From the NCBI RefSeq assembly GCF_039555335.1, contig NC_092642.1, positions 35,190,181 through 35,254,180 of the forward strand: DNA of 64,000 nt, read 5' to 3'. Below, piece after piece: positions 1 to 11,100 of this stretch. The position numbers and the translations under genes were made by a program. The notes beneath the pieces are model-generated. The model was given only the letters and a program-made list of their open reading frames with translations, searched no databases and had not been told where the DNA came from. The stretch is from Amphiura filiformis (Eukaryota; Echinodermata; Ophiuroidea; Amphilepidida; Amphiuridae). The stretch's first letter is position 1; each line of letters begins with the position of its first letter.

Positions 1-483
1 TGTTTGGCCGTTTCAACGAATGAAAACGAGTGAGAATTTCAAAAGTTATGGTTTGAAGAAAATATGACATTAAAAGTTATATGCCAGGCCTATAATTGTT
101 TCCACAGCATATCAACGAATAAAATCTATGGTTATAATCAGGCGTTCATACATTTGCAGACCTCCTGGAGACCAGCACAGCATGAGATGCGAGTGTATTG
201 ATATTACATGATTAAAACATATAGACCCTATTTCCAGGGTCTATGATTAAAACCTTTATGGACGTAAAAGTCAAAGTAACAATATCCTATATCCTGTATC
301 GTTTTATGGATAAAAATGACTCAAAATGTCATTAATGAAATAATTGATTTCTTAAACATCAGTTTTGTTTTTTCAACGGGAAAAATTCGATGCAATTTCA
401 GGGCCTATCTATGATATGGGCATAATTTATACATGTAGGCCTATTGAACAATATACCCCCATTTGACATGTATTAAAAATAGG
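1..483. other. AT-rich non-coding flank
   Basis: No convincing coding exon is seen. A short perfect hairpin (ATAGACCCT, loop, AGGGTCTAT) lies at 221-244. The last nine bases, AAAAATAGG at 475-483, recur at 4419-4427 and are read as the left target-site copy of the foldback element that follows. The segment may be intron of the lipase gene whose last exons begin at 7392. Confidence 0.5.
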
Positions 484-521
484 AGAAAGGCGCTATAACT
501 GATAATAGCGATATTAGCGCT
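484..521 (+). repeat. Left terminal inverted repeat of the foldback element
   Basis: AAAGGCGCT is followed by AACTGATAATAGCGATATTA. It pairs with 4381-4418 on the other strand with only a few mismatches. The flanking AAAAATAGG at 475-483 is the candidate target-site duplication. Confidence 0.75.
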
Positions 522-664
522 CTTTTTTTATACTAGACGCAATTGCGCTATTTTGTCATTCGTTTCTACACATAATTGCGATAATAGCACTGCTATTATC
601 AAAAAGTGCTAATTTCGCTATTATCAGTGTATTTTTTAGACTTAGAAGAAAATCAGTTTGGTGA

Positions 665-1558
665 AAATGGCTCTTAGACAAAATTGCGCAATTATGCAAT
701 TTTCACTTTACCCCACCACTCAAGTGATAATAGCGCTATTTCGCTATTTTCAAAATGGCCTTTAGACAAAATTGCGCAATTTTGCAATTTTCACTTTACC
801 CCACCACTCAAGTGATAATAGCGCTATTTCGCTATTTTCAAAAATGGCCTTTAGACAAAATTGCGCAATTTTGCAATTTTCACTTTACCCCAGCACTCAA
901 GTGATAATAGCGCTATTTCGCTATTTTCAAAATGGCCTTTAGACAAAATTGCGCAATTATGCAATTTTCACTTTACCCCACCACTCAAGTGATAATAGCG
1001 CTATTTCGCTATTTTCAAAATGGCCTTTAGACAAAATTGCGCAATTATGCAATTTTCACTTTACCCCACCACTCGAGTGATAATGGCGCTATGTCGCTGT
1101 TGTCAAGAATGGCCTTTAAACAAAATTGCGCAATTATGCAATTTTCACTTTACCCCACCACTCAAGTGATAATAGCGCTATTTCGCTATTTTCAAAATGG
1201 CCTTTAGACAAAATTGCGCAATTTTGCAATTTTCACTTTACCCCACCACTCAAGTGATAATAGCGCTATTTCGCTATTTTCAAAAATGGCCTTTAGACAA
1301 AATTGCGCAATTTTGCAATTTTCACTTTACCCCACCACTCAAGTGATAATAGCGCTATTTCGCTATTTTCAAAATGGCCTTTAGACAAAATTGCGCAATT
1401 TTGCAATTTTCACTTTACCCCACCACTCAAGTGATAATAGCGCTATTTCGCTATTTTCAAAATGGCCTTTAGACAAAATTGCGCAATTATGCAATTTTCA
1501 CTTTACCCCACCACGCAAGTGATAATAGCGCTATTTTGCTATTTTCAAAAATGGCCTT
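665..1558 (+). repeat. 88-base tandem array, about ten copies (left arm)
   Basis: Each unit runs from AATGGCCTTTAGACAAAATT through TTTCACTTTACCCC and GTGATAATAGCGCTATTTCG. About ten copies differ by single changes such as GCAATTATGC versus GCAATTTTGC. Near-identity of most copies suggests recent homogenisation; the sixth copy is the most diverged. Confidence 0.9.
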
Positions 1559-1679
1559 CAAAAATGAGTGGTATTTTTTGTTTTGAAAAAATTGACTTTC
1601 AACTGAAAGGCCCTGTACAAAGCATTAGGGATTTTGCAATGTCCCCTTTCAGAACCGTGACAAGTGGGTAAATGCAATA

Positions 1680-2795
1680 GATGGAAAAACCCGTTCGGCT
1701 GCTGCATGTATGTTATTAAGAAAAATAGAAACACATTTTGGCCGTAAATCCCCAGATGTGAAGGAAATGCGTAACCATCAGACCTAACACGTCAGACCTA
1801 AGAGTTCACACTTTCTTACTTGCCCTGCGGGGCTCTTCCGTTTTGGTCCCACTTGGAGCACGTTCTCGAAACGTTTCCGCTGCTGCGTGTATGTTATTAA
1901 AGAAATGAGCAGTTCAGTTTCTTTCTTACCCTGCGGGGCTCTTCCGTTCTGGTCCCACTGGGAGTATGTTCTCGAAACGTTTGGGCTGCTGCGTGTATGC
2001 GTAAACGTTGAACAGTAGAATGAAGAGGTAAGGTGAAATTCTCAAAATTTCTCAATAACAGTTCGCACTTAAACTGCATAAACATCAATTTCTTAAGAAA
2101 GACCTAACACATCAGACCTAACAGTTCACACTTCCTTACTTGCCCTGCGGGGCTGTTCCGTTGTGGTCCCACTGGGAGCATGTTCTCGAAACGTTTGGGC
2201 TGCTGCGTGCATGTTATTAACAAAATTAGCAGTTCACAGTTTCTTTCTTGCCCTGCGGGGTTCTTCCGTTCTGGTCCCACTTGGAGCATGTTCTCGAAAC
2301 GTTTGGGCTGCTGCGTGTATGTTATGAAAAAATTAGCAGTTCACAGTTTATTTCTTGCTCTGCGGGGCCCTTCCGTTCTGGTCCCACTTGGAGCAAATAG
2401 AAACACATTTTGGCCGTAAATCCCCAGATGTGAAGGAAATGCGTAACCATCAGACCTAACACGTCAGACCTAAGAGTTCACACTTTCTTACTTGCCCTGC
2501 GGGGCTCTTCCGTTGTGGTCCCACTTGGAGCATGTTCTCGAAACGTTTGGGCTGCTGCGTGCATGTTATTAAAAAATTAGCAGTTCACAGTTTCTTTCTT
2601 GCCCTGAGGGGTTCTTCCGTTCTGGTCCCACTTGGAGCATGTTCTCGAAACGTTTGGGCTGCTGCGTGTATGTTATGAAAAAATGAGCAGTTCACAGTTT
2701 ATTTCTTGCTCTGCGGGGCCCTTCCGTTCTGGTCCCACTTGGAGCATGTTCCCGAAACGTTTGGGCTGCTGGGTGTATGTTATTAAGGAAATTAG
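1680..2795 (+). repeat. Roughly 110-base tandem array (central region)
   Basis: Units carry TTGCCCTGCGGGGCTCTTCC, GGTCCCACTTGGAGCATGTT and TCGAAACGTTTGGGCTGCTG, ending near TGTATGTTATTAA. About eight full or partial copies are seen. A longer segment of over 110 bases starting near AAATAGAAACACATTTTGGC (1724) repeats near 2397, so there is higher-order structure. The unit is GC-richer than the arms and unrelated to them. The short reading frames crossing it are by-products of the repeat. Confidence 0.85.
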
Positions 2796-4345
2796 AATCT
2801 GGAAATTGCAAAATGTAGGGCAAAATTGCGCCATTTTGTGGAAATAGCGGAATAGCGCAATTATCACTTGAATGAGGAGGTAAAGTGAAAATCTGAAAAT
2901 TGTGTCATTTAGCGCAAAATTGCGCAATTTTTTTGAAAATAGCGGAATAGCGCAATTATCACTTCAATAAAGAGGTAAAGTCTGAAAATTGCGCAATTTA
3001 GCGCAAAATTGCGCAATTTTTTGAAAATAGCGGAATAGCGCAATTATCACTTGAATGAAGAGGTAAAGTGAAAATCTGGAAATGTGAAAATTGCGCAATT
3101 TAGCGCAAAATTGCGCAATTTTTTGAAAATAGCGGAATAGCGCAATTATCACATCAATGAAGAGGTAAAGTGAACATCTGAAAATTGCGCAATTTAGCGC
3201 AAAATTGCGTAATTTGGTTGAAAATAGCGGAATAGCGCAATTATCACTTCAATGAAGAGGTAAAGTGAAAATCTGAAAATTGCGCAATTTAGCGCAAAAT
3301 TGCGCAATTTTGATGAAAATAGCGGAATAGCGCAATTATCACTTGCATTTTGTGAAAGTTTCATAATTGCAATGTTGACTTCATAATTGCGCTAATTTCA
3401 AAATGGGGTTGATAATTGCGCTAATTTGAACAAGTTATTATCATAATTGCACTATTTTCATCATAATTGCAACGTTGAGTTCATAATTGCGCTAATTTCA
3501 AAATGCAGTTGATAATTGCGCTAATTTCAACAAGTTATTGTCATAATTGCGCTATTTTCATTGAGCATTGTGAAAGATTCATAATTGCAATGTTTAGTTC
3601 AAAATTGCGAGTGAACATCTGAAAATTGCGCAATTTAGCGCAAAATTGCGTAATTTGGTTGAAAATAGCGGAATAGCGCAATTCACTTGAATGAAGAGGT
3701 AAAGTGAAAATGTTGAAATTTGCGCAATTTAGCGCAAAATTGCGCAATTTTTTTGAAAATAGCGGAATAGCGCAATTATCACTTCAATGAAGAGGTAAAG
3801 TGAAAATCTGAAAATTGCGCAATTTAGCGCAAAATTGCGCAATTTTTTGAAAATAGCGGAATAGCGCAATTATCACTTGAATGAAGAGGTAAAAGTTTCA
3901 TAATTGCAATGTTGACTTCATAATTGCGCTAATTTCAAAATGGGGTTGATAATTGCGCTAATTTGAACAAGTTATTATCATAATTGCACTATTTTCATCA
4001 TAATTGCAACGTTGAGTTCATAATTGCGCTAATTTCAAAATGCAGTTGATAATTGCGCTAATTTCAACAAGTTATTGTCATAATTGCGCTATTTTCATTG
4101 AGCATTGTGAAAGATTCATAATTGCAATGTTTAGTTCAAAATTGCGCTAATTTCAAAATGGGGTTGATAATTGCGCTAATTTGGAAAAGTTATTATCATA
4201 ATTGCGCTATTTTCATGGAGCATTTTGAAAGTTTCATAATTGCAACGTTTAATTCATAATTGCGCTAATTTCAAAAGATGGTTGATAATTGCGCTAATTT
4301 CAACAAATTCTTATCATAATTGCGCTAATTTCAAAGCCTCACATT
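2796..4345 (-). repeat. Right-arm arrays (about 92-base and ATAATTGCGC units)
   Basis: Two blocks of about 92-base units (near 2800-3345 and 3608-3892) alternate with two blocks of shorter ATAATTGCGCTAATTTCAAA units (3346-3607 and 3893-4345). The second pair of blocks repeats the first at high identity, so the arm is a two-level repeat. The 92-base unit matches the left-arm unit in reverse complement; the strand is given relative to that arm. Confidence 0.85.
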
Positions 4346-4380
4346 GATAATTGCATATTAGCAGTCAGTGTTGCTATTCT

Positions 4381-4418
4381 GTGTTAATATCGCTATTGTC
4401 AGTTCCAGCGCCTTTATG
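4381..4418 (-). repeat. Right terminal inverted repeat of the foldback element
   Basis: It is the reverse-complement partner of 484-521. The second copy of the 9-base AAAAATAGG follows immediately at 4419-4427. Confidence 0.75.
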
Positions 4419-4427
4419 AAAAATAGG

Positions 4428-6119
4428 TAGGTAAACAAATGAATTATTGTATTAGTCTATCAATTATAAATAAAATGACTTAAGTGAATCCACCTTTTCT
4501 TATTTGATCATGTTGATTATTAAATAATTATTATGGCATTCAACAAAATGATTGAAGAGAAAACACACAATGCAGACTATAGAATTCATAGCTTCGCCGG
4601 AGTATCGGACTAACAACCAACACATTCAAAAAAGTTTAAAAGTTAAGATTGGAGCATGGAAATAAGAGACATTCTTACTTCCATGATTGGAGTGAGCAGT
4701 CTTTATAATTTTATAATGTGCTATAGTAAGTATACATTGCGAATTAATATAAAATTAATGTCATGTATAAGGCAAGTGGCAGTTTTTAGCCAATTAGCTA
4801 CAAACTGCAGTGTATTTCTTAATATTAATAATGTGCTAAGGGTAGCCTAAAAGGCAGAAAAGCACAAAAAGACAGAACAATTTGGAGTAATGAATTAAAG
4901 AGTTGACATGAAGTTATAGGAGTTAATGTTTGGTTTGCTTTTTCTGTGTGCATGTTCTCATCATTGATGGTTTGGTGGACTGTCATGAAACATGATGGAT
5001 CCTAAAAAAGCGTGATCCTGAAAATGCCTTCCACCCAAACTAATTACAAGACCTCTTCTGCATTGAAGCTGGCTTTCTCTTTTAAAGTGAATTTTTATTG
5101 AGATCGCATGCAAACATTGAACATCTCATTTACATAATAATGAACCCATGTCTGTGAGCCCATTTTAATGGCCATTATCTTATTTACATAATGGTTTTGG
5201 ATTCAATGTTTAATTGGCATAGTCCTCTAAATATTTTACCGTAAAGTCCTATGGTGGAGGGCCTTTTTGTTGTGTAGTCCTACAAAGGTGGGGTGACTGC
5301 TGGTACATGTTTTACCGTACAGTCCTATGTGTTTATTTTGTTGTCCTAAATTTGATTGCTCTCCGTGGTCTCTTCGTCATTTAGATAACTTTCAACACCA
5401 ACCTTCCTAGTTTAATTCTTTCAATCAAAATTTCACTCCTCTGCTAATGATGACAAGTGAAAATCGAAGTAATACTGCAATATCAATATGGAACTACACC
5501 TTTATCTTGACAATTAATTTGCTCGCCCTATTCCTTTTAAAGGAATTTTTATTCATACTCGCTCACCGCTTCCTAAAGCTTGTGTATCTCATTAAATTTA
5601 GCCTACATTATCTATTAAAATCCCACTGAAGATCTTTCACTGAAGATGAATAACAGTTTGTCCGAGAAAACTTTGATTTCTGCAATTGAACACTCTCCAA
5701 CTTTAATTCTTTAGGTTGTGCAAATATACTTAAAAAACATTTGAGCCAAGAATGACAATGATCAAGTGCTTAAAGCTTTACGTGTGATTTTTGATACCAC
5801 GCAACATTAATGTTGAAGATTTAAAAGATTTTAACTTTGCATTACAATTTCTTGGAAATATTCCGAAAACATTAATGTGTGTGAGAAATTTTTAAGCCAG
5901 CTGGAATTTTTTATGTAGTAATTCTTTATGCAACATTTATATCAACATTAACGAAAAAGATATTTACAAATGCCGAGCATCATCTTACATGCAAGCTTTC
6001 ATTTTCAATATCGTGCAGGTTTTCAAATTTGAACAAAACCTAATTAAATGTTTTGCAAGAAACAGGTTGTTTAAAAAGAACGAAAAAGATTTCATAGAAC
6101 AAAACATGAAGCCCATTGA
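4428..6119. other. Non-coding stretch, probably lipase intron
   Basis: It is AT-rich with no exon that resembles the lipase or any other family I know. Near 5235-5330 two short segments resemble each other (TTTTACCGTA-AGTCCTATG). The short open frames here have no recognisable domain and are treated as chance. Confidence 0.4.
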
Positions 6120-6372
6120 TAGTTTAACCATTAGTGCGCATTGTGTTGAATGATCTTTCTTTGAAACTTGGAATGAAGTGAATTGACACATGCGTTATGT
6201 AATCGCCCATTTCTTTGCGATTAGTCAACCGATTCCAGTTAAATTGGCGTATAAGATGCAGAATACGATGGGCTACACGCTGATGTTTAGATTTTTGGAT
6301 TTTGATGTCTATTTTTCGACTTACGTCCAAATACATTAGCCTGGTAATTTTTTCTGGGACACCCTGTATATT
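6120..6372 (-). repeat. Possible DNA transposon end
   Basis: Read on the minus strand, the segment opens with ACAGGGTGTCCCAGAAAAAA, a start typical of mariner-type and related short transposons. A low-complexity stretch of about 250 bases follows. No matching inverted end was found, so this is either a single end or a coincidence. Confidence 0.3.
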
Positions 6373-6599
6373 CTGAAGATACAGGTGCGATATCTGCTGA
6401 CGATAGCACAAAATGATATATATTCTGAAGATGATCACAAATGCTATCACTCTTAGAAAAAGAGGTGTAACTTGTAACCTTTTTGCCCCGTATATAGCAC
6501 CCTAAGGTTTTATAAAGAACTTTAAAAATGTTCTAAGAATCTTTAAGATTTGAATAGGCCTAGGATTAGGAACTTTCTAATTCAAGGTCTGATCACAAA

Positions 6600-6945
6600 G
6601 GTAGGAAGAGTGGAAAGCAGTGTGAACCGTTTTTGGTTCTACAAAACCATTTTCTTGGCTAAAGAATCTTTTTTCTATTCTACAAAGAACCATTGAAGGG
6701 CTACATTAGCTTAAGATTCTACAAAGAACCATGTTCTTGTCTAAAGAACATTTTTTGGTTCTCCACGGGGTTCTTTGTAGAACCAAAATTGTGTTTTAGC
6801 CAAGAAAATGGTTCTTTGTAGAACCTTAAGCTTGAAGAACCGTTAAGGAACCCTTAATAAAGAACCCTTTAAGGATTCTCAACAGAACATAAAAAAGGGT
6901 TACTTAGCCAAGAAAATGATGTTTTAGAACCGGTGGTTAACACGT
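6600..6945. repeat. Palindromic repeat built on GGTTCTTTGTAGAACC
   Basis: TTCTACAAAGAACCAT and its reverse complement GGTTCTTTGTAGAACC recur, together with CTTGGCTAAAGAA and its reverse complement. Outer parts pair (AACCATTTTCTTGGCTAA near 6645 against TTAGCCAAGAAAATGGTT near 6796), so the segment can fold as a hairpin. It is most likely a MITE-like element. Confidence 0.6.
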
Positions 6946-7021
6946 CTTTACACATTTCGTAACTTTGCAATGAGCTATAGAAAAGTTTTAAGTTCCAACT
7001 TTTTACCTCTGAAGATATCAC

Positions 7022-7268
7022 AAACTCAATACATTATTATACATCTTCTGAAGATAGCACAAATATCTTCTGAAGATACTGCTATATCTTCTAAAGATAA
7101 TGATATATAGGCCTATATACATCTTCTGAAGATTGCACAGATGCTATCTTCTGAAGATATTACACACAATTATAAACCGGTATATCTACTGAAGATAGCG
7201 CAAGTTTACTGAAGTCTGAAGAGAGCCCAAAATACGCAAATGCTATCTTCTGAAGATAGCAAAAGGCT
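7022..7268. repeat. ATCTTCTGAAGATAGC-type degenerate tandem repeat
   Basis: Near-palindromic ATCTTCTGAAGAT recurs about ten times with spacers such as AGCACAAATGCT. The same family forms a larger array at 32155-33090. Confidence 0.75.
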
Positions 7269-7273
7269 AGAGT

Positions 7274-7318
7274 GGAGGGGGGCGGGGTGCGCGTGCGGGG
7301 GGGGGCGGGGCGGGGAGG
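7274..7318 (+). other. G-rich tract with quadruplex potential
   Basis: At least four runs of four or more G are separated by short spacers, about 75 bases before a lipase exon. The sequence would allow a G-quadruplex on the plus strand; there is no direct sign that it matters. Confidence 0.45.
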
Positions 7319-7391
7319 ATTATGTGTGGGTGTTACATGGTATGTTTGTAAAAAACAATTAAAACTATAGGCCTACTTTTGCTTCTTACAG

Positions 7392-8063
7392 TTGGGATGA
7401 AATGGCTAAATATGACCTTCCAGCCATGGTGGACTTCATTCTCAATACAACAGGCCACAAACAGATTTCATACGTCGGCCATTCACAAGGCACTACCATG
7501 GCATTTGCTGGGTTGTCCATCAGCAAAGACCTGCAGAGTAAAATCAACCTGTTTGTAGGCCTAGGACCTGTTGCTAACACGACACATATTGGCAGCCCTG
7601 TACGTTACCTCGCTTATCCTGATGTGTACATACCCATTGTAGTAAGTTGTTAGTCAGATTTTATATTTGTTTGTTTGTTTGTTTGTTATAAACGTACGTA
7701 CCCCATCCCTTCAAACAAACCCGTCACACTTATTCACACACCACTATACCGCCGTCAGCACCAACATCACCACCACCACCACCGTACTCACCACCAACAT
7801 CATTGCATCACCACCACCACCACCGCCGACCACCACCATCATCATCACCACCACCACCGTCACCACCACCAACATCACCATCATCACCTCCACCGCCGCC
7901 ACAACCACCACTATCTCCACCATCACCACACCACCACTACCACCTCCACCACCACCAATACAACCATCACAACACCACCACCATTACCATCATCGTAGTC
8001 GTCGTCGTCCCCGTCCCAGTTTCATCATCGTCGTCGTCGTTGTCGTCGTCATCATCATCAATG

Positions 8064-8109
<46 letters not shown>

Positions 8110-11100
8110 CCGCCATCATAGCTATATTCCACCATTATAATAAAAGGTAACTAACTCTACAATAACATATTTTTGTTTTTTCTTACTTTTCTCATATAAT
8201 AGGAAGCCTTAGATGAACTTCACCAATACGAATTCCTGCCAAGTCATCCTATAATGGATAAGCTATTTGCAAATACCATATGTGCCAATGCCCTCACGGT
8301 GGTCATTTGTCAATTATCGTTGGCTCTTTACGGCGGGTATAGCTGCGAACATATGAACTCTTCCAGAATTCCAGTTTATTCTGCTAATGGATCAGGAGGG
8401 ACCTCCATATGGACCATTGAACACTGGGGTCAGGTAATATGGTCTTTCTATATTTTTCAGTGGCAGCGGAAGCAAAAAAATTAGGAGGGGGACGAGCATA
8501 TTTGTGCCGTTTGTACTGGAACATTTGTGCGTGAAAAATTGTCAATTTCAGACTATTTTTGCCCAAAATAGATTAAAATTTAACAATTTTGCGCGCTTTG
8601 TGCGCACTGGTCCGTCATATACCAAATTGCACCTTCATTTTGGGCTAAAATAGTCTGAAATTGTGAATGACACAAATGGTATGTTATATAACGGCTGATG
8701 ACATACTTTTGGTATGGTATCTACAGCATACGAGAGTGTGGATGAGATACCTGGTATGCTGTTAATGAGGGTGTGGAAGACATAGCCTACTTGGTATGCT
8801 ACGATGAGGGTGTGGATGACATACTTGATATGCTATCTGCTGCTGATGAGGGTGTGGATGACATACTTGGTATGCTATCTACTGCTGATGAGAGTGTGGA
8901 TGACATACTTGGTATGCTATCTATTGCTGATGAGGGTGTGGATGACATACTTGGTATAGTATCTACTGCTGATGAGGGTGTGGATGACATACTTGGTATG
9001 CTATCTACTGCTGATGAGGGTGTGGATGACATACTGGTATGCTATCTACTGTTGATGAGGGTGTGGAAGACATAGCCTACGTGGTATGCTATGTGGATGA
9101 CATACTTGGTATGCTATCTATACTGTTGATGAGGGTGTGGATGACATACTTGGTATAGTATCTACTGCTGATGAGAGTGTAGATGACATATCTGGTATGC
9201 TATCTACTGCTGATGAGGGTGTGGATGACATACGTGGTATGATATCTACTGCTGATGAGGGTGTGGATGACATACGTGGTATGCTATCTACTGCTGATGA
9301 GGATGTGGATGACATACTTGGTATGCTATCTACTACTGATGAGGGTGTGGATGACATACTTGGTATGCTATCTATTGCTGATGAGGGTGTGGATGACATA
9401 CTTGGTATGCTATCTACTGCTGATGAGGGTGTGGATGGCATACTTGGTATGCTATCTACTGCTGATGAGAGTGTGGATGACATACGTGGTATGCTATCTA
9501 CTGCTGATGAGGGTGTGGATGACATAATTTGGTATGCTATCTACTGCTGATGAGTGTGTGGATGACATACGTGGTATGCTATCTACTGCTGATGAGGGTG
9601 TGGATGACATACTTGATATGCTATCAATGTTTAATCAACCTTTTAGACCACATGGATATATATTTTTTAATATTGTAATTTAGGTGTTTCATGTTTTAAA
9701 TAGTTGTATATATATATTTTTTTCATTATTGTGTATTTAAAAGGGCCACTTTTTGAAGGACCCCATTGGAAATAAGTCTCTGACTCCAAGGGACATCCTT
9801 GGCATATTATCATGTCAATATTTTGTATTTTTTTTAGAATTGCGTTTTTGTATAGGCCTATACCGTATGTTCTGTGCAATATTTTTATTGACTGTATGAT
9901 GACATGCTGAATCAAATCAAATCAAATCAAATCAAATAAAAGTACTGTACGATAGTACATATGTACGATAGTAATTTTTGAATATTGAATGCATTGTTTT
10001 GTGAATATTTTTCTTTTTTTCATGATAACAGATGACATATGCTAAGAATTTTGCAATGTTTGACTATGGTCCGCTTGGAAATCTAGCACATTATGGGCAG
10101 GTAAGAACCATAGGCGTAGATCCCGGGGGTGGGGGCGGGAATAAATCCCCCCAATATTTTGTCAGGGGGGATGCTCCATACAATCATCCCCCAATGTTGA
10201 TGCCTGCATGTGGGTTTCTGACCAAATTAACCTCATGTTTAGCCATTTTAGCCCCCAAAGTGCAAATTTTTCCGCGCTTCGCGCGAATTTACTCCGCTTT
10301 TACACCATATTTCATCAATTTAGCTTCAATATGGCAAAAATTTTCGTACGCTTCGCGCGCATTAATAGCATAAAGTTATTATGTCGCTAAAAGGTGCTTG
10401 ATTAACTATACTTCAATAAATTTGTCCAACTCCATTCCCCCATGTCAAAAAAGAAATCTACGCCACTAACACCCCTACACTTACCATCAACCGTCCCTCT
10501 CCTCCCCCTAAATAAACATACAAACACACACATGATGCACAAAGAGTTGTTACGCAACTTGAGGGAGCAACATCTTGGGAAACCTTAGACTATGCCATCT
10601 ATTTGGCTATTCCATTTAAAATCCATACTACCCCTGTGGAAGATTTTGGAAATATCATCTTCAGGGGGAGTATGAGTTTTGAATAGAATAGACATTTAGG
10701 TAACTTCTATTTGAAATACTTACTCCAGTTGTGCAAGATATAGATAAAATCATAATACAGGGGGAGTATGGGTTTCAAAATGATTAACCCTGACCAATTA
10801 CATTTTGAAAAACATACTCCCCCTGTGGAAGATATTTCCCAAATCTTCCACAGAGGTAGTGTGGATTTTAAATGGAAAAGCCCATTTATCAAAAATCGAC
10901 TATGGAATCGACTAGGAATGGGGAGGATCAATGTCGGATGATTTTTAGTGTGTGTGTGTGACGTGAGGGGTACATATTGAACTCTTTCCAACAATTCTGA
11001 TTTTAGAATCTACCAGTTTTGCGAACATGCGAAAGCCCGCTTAAACTTGAGAAGCTAACAAACAGAGGGAGTACGGTGACTGAAAAGATCAGATGTGAAA

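Larger units (their letters stand above)
484..4418. mobile_element. Foldback-type element with tandem-array arms
   Basis: The ends are inverted repeats: AAAGGCGCT..AACTGA..AATAGCGATATTA at the left and its reverse complement at the right, close to 4384-4415. A 9-base direct repeat AAAAATAGG sits just outside both ends. The left arm is an array of 88-base units. The right arm is an array of about 92-base units that resembles the reverse complement of the left unit: both carry AGTGATAAT, CGCTATTTTCAAA, AATTGCGCAATTTT and TTTTCACTTTACC in the same order. A different array of about 110 bases fills the middle. This is the layout of foldback elements such as Drosophila FB (9-base target duplication) and sea urchin TU. 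No transposase frame is visible, so it would be non-autonomous. Mutator-like ancestry is possible from the 9-base duplication but unproven. Confidence 0.75.

Noticed and set aside
484-4418. Plain satellite block
   Set aside because: Inverted ends, a flanking 9-base duplication and opposed arm orientation point to a discrete element.
6120-6450. Minus-strand frame as a transposase
   Set aside because: No DDE motif or helix-turn-helix is seen; only the start of the segment looks like a transposon end.
7667-8150. Long open frames rich in His, Pro, Ser, Thr or Val
   Set aside because: They are translations of CAC/CAT/GTC triplet runs, open on both strands; no gene signal.
8773-9550. Open frames with a 14-residue period ([14 protein letters not shown] type)
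   Set aside because: A 42-base minisatellite without stops gives these in several frames on both strands; no start, splice or coding bias specific to one frame.
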